Source: CAZBMJ01 sp964493205
Lineage (GTDB): Bacteria > Myxococcota > UBA727 > JABDBI01
Reading direction: 5' to 3'
Assembly: GCA_964493205.1 (NCBI GenBank)
Contig: CAZBMJ010000020.1
Span: 1 to 37,455 of the forward strand
DNA: 37,455 bases
Of this stretch, positions 1-8,664 are shown one piece after another. The notes beneath the pieces are model-generated. The model was not told the DNA's origin. It saw nothing but the letters and a program-made list of their open reading frames with translations, and did not search any database. Within the stretch, counting starts at the first letter, position 1. Each line of letters begins with the position of its first letter. The position numbers and the translations under genes were made by a program.

Positions 1-70
1 CTGTGCTTATCCAAAACTCAGATTAACTAATCAATACTTATGGGTAATCATATGGCCACGGTACGTAGGA
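1..70. repeat. Left copy of the window-terminal inverted repeat
   Basis: Positions 1-55 are the exact reverse complement of 37075-37129. Similarity continues to about position 70 with mismatches at 56 and 69. The inner part (about 57-70) is a piece of the palindromic intergenic repeat found at 24965-25067 and 37060-37190. No transposase lies beside it. The perfect block is exactly 55 bp and begins at base 1, so the window probably starts where an assembly contig broke at a dispersed repeat. Confidence 0.85.
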
Positions 71-111
71 ACCAACTGAAAACCGATCTCACTTAAATCA
101 TTACATTGAAC

Positions 112-1077
112 TCACATTATTTTATATTTATTTTTCAAAATAGTAACTTTATTTATAGATTCTGTTATTAGCATTCGTAATTCTTCATTATTTGTATAAA
201 AATCTTCTAAAATATCTAATACTTTATTTGCGAGTTTTAAGTCTTGAGAAACAATAAACATATTAACGCTAGCTTTTAGAGACTTTTCAATAATAGTTTT
301 TAAATCATAATTATCAGCAATGGCTTTCATTTCTAAATCATCAGAAATAATTACCCCCTTAAAGCCTAGTTGCTCTCTTAAAATATTAACTAAAATTTCA
401 TGGCTCATGGTAGCCGGCCACTGTGGGTCAAGATTTTTAGCTAAAATATGAGCAGTCATAATAGTATCAACATTATTTTGGATAGCTGCTCTAAAAGGCT
501 CTAGATCTCGTTTTAAAATAACTTCTTTTGGCGTTGTTACGCTAGGGAGAAAAAAATGGCTATCTATTGCAGTATCACCATGCCCAGGAAAATGCTTTGC
601 ACAAGCTGCTACCTTATTATTTTGTAACCCTAGAATAACTTGGCTTGCCAGTTTTGCTACTATAGTAGACTTCTCACTAAAGCTTCTATCACCAATAACT
701 TGATTATCTTTATTAACAGCCACATCACAAACTGGTGCAAAATCTAGATTAAATCCAAGTAAACTAAGTTCTTTGCCTAAGGTTTCGCCTACTAAGTAAG
801 CATCTTGTTCAGATGTTATCTGCGCCATAGGGGGTAGGTTTGTTGTAATATCTTTTAATCTAGCAACTCTCCCACCTTCTTGATCTACACTAATAAGAGG
901 AGGATTTTTTTTATTAAAATTTAGTATTTCTTGATTAAGCCCAGTAACTTGAGTAGCATTTTTGATATTTCTTTTAAATAAAATAACTCCCCCTAATTCA
1001 GAAGAGTTCATAATATCTTTGAGCTCAGCGCTCATTTCATAACCGTCAAATCCTACTATTAATAAGTTTGCTAACAT
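112..1077 (-). CDS. nagZ: Beta-N-acetylhexosaminidase NagZ (GH3), peptidoglycan recycling
   Basis: Cytosolic glycoside hydrolase family 3 enzyme. In characterised members it removes N-acetylglucosamine from muropeptides returned to the cytoplasm during wall recycling. The 321-residue protein is the usual length for the single-domain NagZ form and has no signal peptide. The NagZ/GH3 hallmark KHFPGHGDTAIDSH lies at residues 161-174 and supplies the general acid/base His. SDDLEM at 245-250 holds the nucleophile, probably Asp246. SVDQEGGRVARL at 63-74 is also typical. The ATG has an AGGA motif about 8 bases upstream. It follows the ZIP transporter gene by 15 bases on the same strand, so the two are probably cotranscribed. 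With the lytic transglycosylase at 16.9 kb it implies a cell that makes and turns over peptidoglycan. Confidence 0.93.
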   Translation of the reverse strand: MLANLLIVGFDGYEMSAELKDIMNSSELGGVILFKRNIKNATQVTGLNQEILNFNKKNPPLISVDQEGGRVARLKDITTNLPPMAQITSEQDAYLVGETLGKELSLLGFNLDFAPVCDVAVNKDNQVIGDRSFSEKSTIVAKLASQVILGLQNNKVAACAKHFPGHGDTAIDSHFFLPSVTTPKEVILKRDLEPFRAAIQNNVDTIMTAHILAKNLDPQWPATMSHEILVNILREQLGFKGVIISDDLEMKAIADNYDLKTIIEKSLKASVNMFIVSQDLKLANKVLDILEDFYTNNEELRMLITESINKVTILKNKYKIM

Positions 1078-1092
1078 ATTTTTTTCCTATGT

Positions 1093-1821
1093 TCACATAT
1101 GCACGTGAGTGGAGGGCCAATATAAGTAAACAATTATTGCTATTAAAATGCCACAAAAAGCACCTATAGATTGACTATTTAAGAAAAAGCTAGAGTTTTT
1201 AGTTTTACTTAAGATTTCTTTTATGTGATGAGGGTGTAACAAAACATGAAAAAGCATACCACAAGAAACTGACTGCAAAATATGCAGTACATCAGCATTC
1301 ATACGAGTAAATATGTGGTCACTAAAAAAATAACCCATAGACATGGCAAAACAAAGGCCAATTAGTCCTAAAATACTTTTTGCTAAACCAAAATTTTTAT
1401 AAGAAGTTTGCCATAATGCCATAGATACTAATAATCTATGAGCAACAACGGCCAATGCTAATAGGTGAGTACTTTTGTGTTCATCTGGATGAATTACCAA
1501 AGCTGCGCCATCAAACATATTATGAGCAATAAAACCTAAAGCTGTAAGGAGTAAAAAAGGCTTTTGTATTTCACATTCGCTTCTTTTAGTAAATTTGCTA
1601 AAAAGCATAGGGCCTAGTAAACCCAAGATTACCGCAATAAAAGTAACAAACCCTAAATGTTCAAGGCTTTCAGGTACAATATGAAGACAAATCATACCCA
1701 GTAAGGCAGTTAAAATCATACCGTCCATAAACTTTAAGGCATTAGTCTTTTCAGGCACCAAATGATAAAGTATTGGACCAGCTACTGATGATAATAAAGC
1801 TAATATAAAATAAATATTCAT
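1093..1821 (-). CDS. ZIP-family-like metal transporter
   Basis: A 242-residue polytopic membrane protein with about seven or eight hydrophobic segments, resembling ZIP (Zrt/Irt-like) divalent-metal transporters. The clearest signatures are HIVPESLEH near residues 47-55 (ZIP helix 2 type), HNMFDGAAL at 100-108, which matches the helix-4 metal-site pattern HNxxDGxAL, and FHVLLHPHH near 191-199. The helix-5 motif, usually HExP, is HRLLVSMAL at 128-136 and so lacks the usual Glu and Pro. The C-terminus carries extra histidines (HVHM). In the family these proteins import Zn, Fe or Mn across the inner membrane. The metal cannot be deduced here, and the altered helix 5 may change selectivity or activity. 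It is the first gene of a likely two-gene unit with nagZ. Confidence 0.7.
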   Translation of the reverse strand: MNIYFILALLSSVAGPILYHLVPEKTNALKFMDGMILTALLGMICLHIVPESLEHLGFVTFIAVILGLLGPMLFSKFTKRSECEIQKPFLLLTALGFIAHNMFDGAALVIHPDEHKSTHLLALAVVAHRLLVSMALWQTSYKNFGLAKSILGLIGLCFAMSMGYFFSDHIFTRMNADVLHILQSVSCGMLFHVLLHPHHIKEILSKTKNSSFFLNSQSIGAFCGILIAIIVYLYWPSTHVHM

Positions 1822-1889
1822 TAATTACCGCACAAAAAATAATAGCCCTCACATTTTACTGTAATAAAAAATAAATGCTATATGGGCCT

Positions 1890-3767
1890 TTATCTATAAG
1901 ATTTTATTAATTTTTTGCTGATAATCCTCAAGGCTCTTTGACGCTGTTCTTTTATTGTATTAAACAATTCTTTTTTAAGTTTTTTATCATTAAAAATTTC
2001 TACAGCGCTTACTATTTGCTTATTAATGCAGAAATCAAAGAATTTTTTATCAGTTAGTATAGAAACAAAATTCCTGTTTGCATTATTTAAAACACTATTT
2101 TTTTCATATACTGTTTCATCATTAAGCCAGCCTTTTATGTCTTGTAAAACACTATCCATAAAATTATCAGTATCTATTAAATTATTATTAATTAGTATTT
2201 TATCGTTTTCTGTCACCAATTTTATTGTAGTGCTATTTAATATAAGTTTTACCATATTTTTTAACTCTGCATCAGAGTACTCAAGTAATTTTTTAAGCTC
2301 TTGGCGCCTAAGAAGAACCACTAAATGAGCATATGTCTCATTATCATTATATTTATTAACTTTGACGGATTCATTAACTCTAATTTCCCATAAATAAGGA
2401 GCGATCTGTGTTGCCCATAGTTTTTCAAAATCATCTTTGTTGCCAGTTCTTCGCAACTCATTGTAATGCGTTAAGCCTTTAGATAATAAAACTTTATCTA
2501 GATTTCGCTTTTGGTCTTTATGCTTATACTCACCCAGGCCCTCAAGTCTATGAGCTATTTTAGTAAATTTTTCATAACGCCATTCATTAAGCACGGGTTC
2601 AATATTTTTGCCGTTGGAATTAATAAAATCTATGAGTTGTTCTGAAAAAACTTTTAAGTAATATTTTTCTGGAAAAAAATGTCCATGTAAGTCTGGCTCT
2701 TTTCCATAAACTCTAGAGCCATGATCATCGATAAAGAGCTTTATTAAGTGTTCTTTTTTGGCTAATTTAGCTAATCGATAAAATTCTAATGATGCTTTAA
2801 CATTTACTCTATTATCATCTAATGAATGATGTATGAAAACAGGATCCTGAATGTTTTTAATTTTATTTTCATCAGCTACTTTTAAATAGGGTCCATGAGA
2901 CTTATCATCATAACCATTTTGCCCAAATAATGCTCCCGCATGACTAATATAACCAGTAAAAGTACCTGGATAATTAATAGCATGGTAAACACTCATCATG
3001 CCGCCAAAGCTTGATCCCATTAAAAATATTGGTTTATTTTTTAATTTATCAAGACTTTTATGAATATTTTTAGGATTATTTTTAAGAATGTTATAAAAAT
3101 GATCAACGGCCTCATGAATTTCTTTTAATAAAGATTCCCTTAACTCTTTTTGAAGAACATCATTTTTTAATAGATCAGGAAGATTAAGGTTTATTAATAC
3201 AGTTTCGTTGTTTAAAAGTATTTTTTCATCATTAAATAAATAATTTCGAGGTTTATAAAGCATTGTATTAATATCTGTTTTTTGCTCTCCACCATATATA
3301 TTAATTACAATATTTTTTATTTCAGTTTTTGGAATAAAAATAACATAGCCAATGGGATTATTTGTGTCTTCAATAGGATTGCCTTTAATAAAAACTTTAT
3401 CTTCTTTAGCGGAGTAGCCATCGTTATTATAAATAACATCAAATAAAGCAGGTGGTGGCGAAAAAATGTCGTATTTTTTAAAGAGGTCTGATTTTACAAT
3501 TTTTTGAAAAATATTTTGCTGGCCTATTAAATAACAAAGTTTAAAACGCGCTTGTTCAATCAGTATTATTTCTTCTTCTGTTGTGGGAGACTGATATGCT
3601 GTTAATGCTTGTAAAGATTCTTGTAAAAAATAATACATATGGGGAGTTTCTGCAAAATTTTTATATGATAAATTTATTAAACTTGCTAAATCTTTCTTCT
3701 CCATACTCATAGAAAAGCCACAAAAAGCATAAGTGCTTAAAAATAATAAAAAAATTAATCTATTCAT
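1890..3767 (-). CDS. Secreted alpha/beta hydrolase, array copy 1 (shortened N-terminus)
   Basis: The last gene, in transcription order, of a four-gene paralogous array. I start it at the ATG at 3767, which aligns with the paralogue starts and has the same AGGAA motif; an upstream in-frame start is less likely. A signal peptide is visible in the first 18 or so residues. Numbered from this start: oxyanion-type INIYGG near 155-160, nucleophile elbow GSSFGG at 251-256 (Ser253), HHSLDDNRVN with Asp317, and LHGHFFP with His361 or His363. These form the Ser-Asp-His triad of prolyl-oligopeptidase/dienelactone-hydrolase-type folds. Compared with copies 2-4 it lacks about 145 residues after the signal peptide, although the catalytic core is complete. 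Its C-terminal tail also diverges. The substrate is unknown: peptidase, esterase and lipase are all possible. Confidence 0.7.
   Translation of the reverse strand: MNRLIFLLFLSTYAFCGFSMSMEKKDLASLINLSYKNFAETPHMYYFLQESLQALTAYQSPTTEEEIILIEQARFKLCYLIGQQNIFQKIVKSDLFKKYDIFSPPPALFDVIYNNDGYSAKEDKVFIKGNPIEDTNNPIGYVIFIPKTEIKNIVINIYGGEQKTDINTMLYKPRNYLFNDEKILLNNETVLINLNLPDLLKNDVLQKELRESLLKEIHEAVDHFYNILKNNPKNIHKSLDKLKNKPIFLMGSSFGGMMSVYHAINYPGTFTGYISHAGALFGQNGYDDKSHGPYLKVADENKIKNIQDPVFIHHSLDDNRVNVKASLEFYRLAKLAKKEHLIKLFIDDHGSRVYGKEPDLHGHFFPEKYYLKVFSEQLIDFINSNGKNIEPVLNEWRYEKFTKIAHRLEGLGEYKHKDQKRNLDKVLLSKGLTHYNELRRTGNKDDFEKLWATQIAPYLWEIRVNESVKVNKYNDNETYAHLVVLLRRQELKKLLEYSDAELKNMVKLILNSTTIKLVTENDKILINNNLIDTDNFMDSVLQDIKGWLNDETVYEKNSVLNNANRNFVSILTDKKFFDFCINKQIVSAVEIFNDKKLKKELFNTIKEQRQRALRIISKKLIKSYR
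2727..3217. repeat. 491-bp perfect repeat, hydrolase core copy 1 (partner 7029-7519)
   Basis: Compared by eye base for base with 7029-7519: no mismatch and no gap (constant offset 4302). It codes for the catalytic core including the Ser and Asp motifs. Flanking parts of the two genes are clearly diverged, which is the pattern expected of a gene-conversion tract rather than uniform recent duplication. Confidence 0.85.
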
Positions 3768-3828
3768 AAAAATTCCTAACAATAGTTATTTATATGAATA
3801 GCAGTGAAGAATAATAATGCAATTGGGT

Positions 3829-6150
3829 CTAATTAGTCTCTATTAATTCTTTTACCTTTTTGGGATCTTTTGTGATCTTGTTGTAAATAATTTTTAAAGA
3901 TTTTTGCCGTTGCTCTTTTATGGCATTCAATAAATCTTCTTTAAGTTTTGTATTATTAAAAATTTCTATCGCGCTTGGTGTTTGCTTTTTAAGCAACATA
4001 TCAAACACGTTATCGATTATTATAGAAATAAAAGCATGATTTGTATTATTAAAAATACTGTATTCTTGGTGTTTTCTTTCATCATTAAGCCAGTCTTTTA
4101 TATCTTGTAAAACATTGTTTATAAAATCATCGGTAATTATTAGTTTTTCATCAATATACCTGTTATAAATATTGTCTTCTAATATAACTTTTACCATGTT
4201 TTTTAATTCTGCATCAGAGTATTCAAGCAGTTTTTTAAATTCTTTATGTATGTTAAAAGCTGCCAACGTAGCATTTTTATTAGAATAACTACTTTCAGGC
4301 CTTAAAGATTCTTCCAAAGCAGTTTTCCATAGATTAGGAAGAATATTTGTTGACCATAGTTTTTCAAAATCATCCTTATTAGCAGATTTTCGCAAATCAT
4401 TGTAATATGTTACGCCTTTAGATAATAAAACTTTATGTAAATCTCGCTTTTGGTCTTTATGTTTATAATAACCCAGGCCATCAAATCTATGAGCTATTTT
4501 AGTAAATTTTTCATAACGCCATTCATTAAGTATGGGTTCAATATTTTCGCCGTTGGAATTAATAAAATCTATAAGTTGTTCTGAAAACACTTTTAAGTAA
4601 TAGCTTTCTGGAAAAAAATGTCCATGTAAGCCAGGCTCTTTTTCATCAACGCTAGAGCCATGATTATCGATAAATAGCTTTATTAAATGCTCTTTTTTGG
4701 CCAATTTAGCGAGTCTATAAAACTCTAAGGATGCTTTAACATTTACTCTATTATCGTCTAATGAATGATGTATAAAAATAGGATCCTGAATAAGTTTAAT
4801 TTTATCTGTATCGGCTACTTTTAAGTAATTTGCGTAATATTTGTCATCATAACCCGCTTGGCTATATAAACCACCCGCATGGCTAATATAACCAGTAAAA
4901 GTTCCTGGATAATTAATAGCATGGTAAACACTCATCGTGCCACCAAAGCTGCTTCCCATTAAAAATATGGGTTTATCTTTTAATTTATCAAGGCTTTTAT
5001 GAATTTCTGTAGGATTTTTTTTAAGAATGTTATAAAAATGATCAACAGCATTATGAATTTCTTTTAATAAATCTTCTCTTAAGAATTTCTGATTAACATC
5101 ATTTTTCAATAGATCAGGAAGATTAATTTCTATTAATACAGTTTCGTTGTTTAAAATGCTTTGGTTATTGGAACTTAAATAATGTCTTGGATAGTTAAGT
5201 CTAGTGCTAATGTCTGTTTTTTGCTCTCCACCATATATATTAATTACAATATTTTTTATTTCTTTTTTTGGTATAAAAATAACATAGCCAATGGGATTAT
5301 TTGTGTCTTCAATAGGATTGCCTTTAGTAAAAGCTTTATATTCTGTAGCGGAGTAGCCGTCATTATTATAAATAACATCAAATGGAGTAGATTGTTGATA
5401 AAAAAACTCATATTTTTTAGAGAGGTCTGATTTTACAACCTTTTGAAAGGTATTATCCTCGGCTATTAAATAAGAAAGTTTAAAACGCGCTTGTTCAATC
5501 AGTATTATCTCTTCTGGTGAATTATTTTTACTTATATAACCATGTTTTTTTATTTCTATTGAGACTTCTCTTAATAAATTAGATATATATAAATTTTTTG
5601 AAAAATCTTCATATGATAAATTAACGATAGCTTTAAGGATACTATTAATATTTTTTTTGCTAAGTAATGAATTTTTATCTTTTGGTGACATATTTATCAG
5701 CAATGCTAGTTCATTTCGTTGGGGAGTGCTAAAATCAAAATTTTCAAATCCTGCAAAATTTTCTAAAAAACTGCTTAAACGTTTTTTGCAATATTGTTTT
5801 ATAGCTTCTATATACGCATTATGAATCTTTATTCTTTCTATTCTGTTCTTACCTTTATATTCATAAAAAACCTTACGCATTGAAACATGAAATTCTTCAA
5901 TTTCTTGTGTGGTCATTTTGTCCAATAAATCAATAATTTTATTATCCACTTCTTTAGTAAGATCAAATAAATCAGCTATTTTCGTTAACTCATTTTGAAA
6001 ATCTTCTTCTTCTGTGCTGTTTTTTTGTGGAACAACTGGATATTTGATTTTTAAGCTCTCGAAAGCTTTTATTGGGTCGGTTTCAATGTCTGTAGAAAAG
6101 CCAGAAAAAGCATAAGTGCTTAAAAACAATATAAAAATTAATTTATTCAT
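3829..6150 (-). CDS. Secreted alpha/beta hydrolase, array copy 2
   Basis: A 773-residue paralogue. It has a signal peptide (residues 1-19), a mostly helical N-terminal region of about 150-230 residues with no domain I recognise, then an alpha/beta-hydrolase core. In the core are INIYGGEQ near 304-310, GSSFGG at 399-404 (nucleophile Ser401), HHSLDDNRVN with Asp465, and LHGHFFP with His509 or His511. A helical C-terminal region of about 240 residues ends in a charged tail shared by copies 2-4. The layout (unusual N-domain, GxSxGG, DDxRV, late His) resembles S9-type serine peptidases, but no beta-propeller is evident. The start has AGGAA 7-8 bases upstream. It shares a 179-bp perfect block with copy 4. 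Secretion is inferred from the signal peptide; whether it stays periplasmic or leaves the cell is not visible. Confidence 0.72.
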   Translation of the reverse strand: MNKLIFILFLSTYAFSGFSTDIETDPIKAFESLKIKYPVVPQKNSTEEEDFQNELTKIADLFDLTKEVDNKIIDLLDKMTTQEIEEFHVSMRKVFYEYKGKNRIERIKIHNAYIEAIKQYCKKRLSSFLENFAGFENFDFSTPQRNELALLINMSPKDKNSLLSKKNINSILKAIVNLSYEDFSKNLYISNLLREVSIEIKKHGYISKNNSPEEIILIEQARFKLSYLIAEDNTFQKVVKSDLSKKYEFFYQQSTPFDVIYNNDGYSATEYKAFTKGNPIEDTNNPIGYVIFIPKKEIKNIVINIYGGEQKTDISTRLNYPRHYLSSNNQSILNNETVLIEINLPDLLKNDVNQKFLREDLLKEIHNAVDHFYNILKKNPTEIHKSLDKLKDKPIFLMGSSFGGTMSVYHAINYPGTFTGYISHAGGLYSQAGYDDKYYANYLKVADTDKIKLIQDPIFIHHSLDDNRVNVKASLEFYRLAKLAKKEHLIKLFIDNHGSSVDEKEPGLHGHFFPESYYLKVFSEQLIDFINSNGENIEPILNEWRYEKFTKIAHRFDGLGYYKHKDQKRDLHKVLLSKGVTYYNDLRKSANKDDFEKLWSTNILPNLWKTALEESLRPESSYSNKNATLAAFNIHKEFKKLLEYSDAELKNMVKVILEDNIYNRYIDEKLIITDDFINNVLQDIKDWLNDERKHQEYSIFNNTNHAFISIIIDNVFDMLLKKQTPSAIEIFNNTKLKEDLLNAIKEQRQKSLKIIYNKITKDPKKVKELIETN
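4634..4812. repeat. 179-bp perfect repeat, copies 2 and 4 (partner 9369-9547)
   Basis: Identical to 9369-9547 at constant offset 4735. It codes for the stretch around the catalytic Asp and His. Copies 1 and 3 have a different sequence here, so the array falls into two alternating core types: 1/3 and 2/4. Confidence 0.85.
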
Positions 6151-6343
6151 AAAAATTCCTAATAATAGTTATTTATTTAAATAGCAATGAAAAATAATAA
6201 TACAATTGGGTCCTAATTAGTCTCTATTAATTCTTTTACCTTTTTTGGATCTTTTGTAATCTTGTCGTAAATAATTTTTAAAGATTTTTGCCGTTGCTCT
6301 TTTATGGCATTCAATAAATCTTCTTTAAGTTTTGTATTATTAA
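6059..6343. repeat. 285-bp perfect direct repeat spanning a gene junction (partner 8380-8664)
   Basis: Identical to 8380-8664 (offset 2321). Each copy covers the 3' end of one hydrolase gene, the whole 62-bp intergenic gap and the 5' signal-peptide end of the next. The gap contains, on the minus strand, a weak promoter-like pair (TTGTAT, 16 bases, TATTTA) and the AGGAA ribosome-binding motif. A perfect repeat across a junction is the footprint of unequal crossing-over that expands tandem arrays. Confidence 0.85.
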
Positions 6344-8471
6344 AAATTTCTACAGCGCTTGGGGATTGTTTTTTAAGCAATAGATCAAATACATTTTCAT
6401 TCATTACAACAGAAAGAAAAGCTCGATTTATGTTATTAAACAAACTATAATCTTCGTATTCTCTTTCATCACTAAGCCAGTCTTTTATATCTTGTAAAAC
6501 ATTGTTTATAAAATCATCAGTAATTATTGATTTTTTGTAGTTCTTCTTTTCTAATATAACTTTTACCATATTTTTTAACTCTTCATCAGAGTATTCAAGT
6601 AATTTTTTAAATTCTTGCCGCATATTAAAAGCTGCAAAATTGGCATTTTTATCATCAAAATAACTTTTAGGCCTTAAAGATTCTTTAAGGGAAACTTCCC
6701 ATAAATAAGAAGCTATCTGTGTTGACCATAGTTCTTCAAAATTGGCATATTTTCGCAAAATATTGTAATACGTTAAGCCTTTAGATAATAAAACTTTATG
6801 TAAATCTCGTTTTTGGTCTTTATGTTCATAAAGACCCAGGCCATCAAATCTATGAGCTATTTTAGTAAATTTTTCATAACGCCATTCATTAAGATTTGGT
6901 TCAATATTTTTGCCGTTAGAATTAATAAAATCTATAAGCTGTTCTGAAAACACTTTTAAGTGATAGCCTTGTGGAAAACCATGTCCATGTAAGTCTGGCT
7001 CTTTTCCATAAACGCTAGAACCATGATTATCGATAAAGAGCTTTATTAAGTGTTCTTTTTTGGCTAATTTAGCTAATCGATAAAATTCTAATGATGCTTT
7101 AACATTTACTCTATTATCATCTAATGAATGATGTATGAAAACAGGATCCTGAATGTTTTTAATTTTATTTTCATCAGCTACTTTTAAATAGGGTCCATGA
7201 GACTTATCATCATAACCATTTTGCCCAAATAATGCTCCCGCATGACTAATATAACCAGTAAAAGTACCTGGATAATTAATAGCATGGTAAACACTCATCA
7301 TGCCGCCAAAGCTTGATCCCATTAAAAATATTGGTTTATTTTTTAATTTATCAAGACTTTTATGAATATTTTTAGGATTATTTTTAAGAATGTTATAAAA
7401 ATGATCAACGGCCTCATGAATTTCTTTTAATAAAGATTCCCTTAACTCTTTTTGAAGAACATCATTTTTTAATAGATCAGGAAGATTAAGGTTTATTAAT
7501 ACAGTTTCGTTGTTTAAAATGCTTTTTTCAAAATTATTTAAATAATTTAGAGGTTTAGAAAGTTCTGTATTAATATCTTTTTTTTGCCAGCCACCATATA
7601 TATTAATTACAATATTTTTTATTTCAGTTTTTGGAATAAAAACAACATAGCCAATAGGATTATTTATATCTCTAATATGATTTCCTTTAGTAAATTTTTC
7701 ATATTCTATATTCGAATAGCCGTCATTATTATAAATAACATCAAATAAAGCAGGTGGTGGCGAAAAAATGTTGGATTTTTTAAAGAGGTCTGATTTTACA
7801 ATATTTTGAAAAGTATTTTCCCCGCCTATTAAATAAGAAAGCTTAAAATAGGCTTGTTTAATCACTATTATTTCTTCTTCTGTGGGGAATCCATATGTTG
7901 TTAATACCCTTAAAGGTTCGCTTAAAATAGGAAATATATATAAATTTTTTGAAAGATCTTTATATGATAAATTAACTATAGCTTTAAGGAGACTGTTAAT
8001 ATTTTCTTTGTTAAACAGTGAATTTTTGTCTTTTGGTGACATCTTTATTAGTAATGCTAGTTCATTTAATTGCGGTGAGCTAAAATCAAAAGTGTCAAGT
8101 CCTGTAAAATCTTTTAAAAAACTGGTCAAACGTTTTTTACAATATTGTTCTATAATAAGAACATATTTATCATCCTCACCAAGATAATAAACATTATGTC
8201 TTATAGGATCCCTAAATTTTTCAATTTCCTCTGCACTCATCTTATCCAATAAGTCATAGATCTTAGGATCTATATCGTTATTAGGATCAAATAAACCAGC
8301 TATTCTCTCTAACTCATTTTTAAAATCTTCTTCTGCACTGTCTTTTTGTGGCATAATTGGATATTTGCTTTTTAAGCTGTCGAAAGCTTTTATTGGGTCG
8401 GTTTCAATGTCTGTAGAAAAGCCAGAAAAAGCATAAGTGCTTAAAAACAATATAAAAATTAATTTATTCAT
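6213..8471 (-). CDS. Secreted alpha/beta hydrolase, array copy 3
   Basis: A 752-residue paralogue with the same order of parts as copy 2: signal peptide, helical N-region, hydrolase core, helical C-region, conserved charged tail. The triad is complete: GSSFGG with Ser387, HHSLDDNRVN with Asp451, and LHGHGFP with His495 or His497. The GHGF form is closest to the classical S9/dienelactone-hydrolase histidine motif. Its core is identical at the DNA level to copy 1 over 491 bp (7029-7519 versus 2727-3217), while its 5' end and upstream gap match copy 2. The gene is therefore a mosaic. It lies 62 bases downstream of copy 4 and 62 bases upstream of copy 2, with no hairpin terminator in either gap, so readthrough is likely. 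Confidence 0.72.
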   Translation of the reverse strand: MNKLIFILFLSTYAFSGFSTDIETDPIKAFDSLKSKYPIMPQKDSAEEDFKNELERIAGLFDPNNDIDPKIYDLLDKMSAEEIEKFRDPIRHNVYYLGEDDKYVLIIEQYCKKRLTSFLKDFTGLDTFDFSSPQLNELALLIKMSPKDKNSLFNKENINSLLKAIVNLSYKDLSKNLYIFPILSEPLRVLTTYGFPTEEEIIVIKQAYFKLSYLIGGENTFQNIVKSDLFKKSNIFSPPPALFDVIYNNDGYSNIEYEKFTKGNHIRDINNPIGYVVFIPKTEIKNIVINIYGGWQKKDINTELSKPLNYLNNFEKSILNNETVLINLNLPDLLKNDVLQKELRESLLKEIHEAVDHFYNILKNNPKNIHKSLDKLKNKPIFLMGSSFGGMMSVYHAINYPGTFTGYISHAGALFGQNGYDDKSHGPYLKVADENKIKNIQDPVFIHHSLDDNRVNVKASLEFYRLAKLAKKEHLIKLFIDNHGSSVYGKEPDLHGHGFPQGYHLKVFSEQLIDFINSNGKNIEPNLNEWRYEKFTKIAHRFDGLGLYEHKDQKRDLHKVLLSKGLTYYNILRKYANFEELWSTQIASYLWEVSLKESLRPKSYFDDKNANFAAFNMRQEFKKLLEYSDEELKNMVKVILEKKNYKKSIITDDFINNVLQDIKDWLSDEREYEDYSLFNNINRAFLSVVMNENVFDLLLKKQSPSAVEIFNNTKLKEDLLNAIKEQRQKSLKIIYDKITKDPKKVKELIETN
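7029..7519. repeat. 491-bp perfect repeat, hydrolase core copy 3 (partner 2727-3217)
   Basis: Second member of the perfect 491-bp pair; see the partner at 2727-3217. It lies inside array copy 3, two genes away from its partner. Confidence 0.85.
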
Positions 8472-8664
8472 AAAAATTCCTAATAATAGTTATTTATTTA
8501 AATAGCAATGAAAAATAATAATACAATTGGGTCCTAATTAGTCTCTATTAATTCTTTTACCTTTTTTGGATCTTTTGTAATCTTGTCGTAAATAATTTTT
8601 AAAGATTTTTGCCGTTGCTCTTTTATGGCATTCAATAAATCTTCTTTAAGTTTTGTATTATTAA
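8380..8664. repeat. 285-bp perfect direct repeat, second copy (partner 6059-6343)
   Basis: Second member of the junction repeat; it spans the start of copy 3, the intergenic gap and the 3' end of copy 4. The related junctions at about 3720-3960 and 10790-10935 are similar but diverged. Confidence 0.85.
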
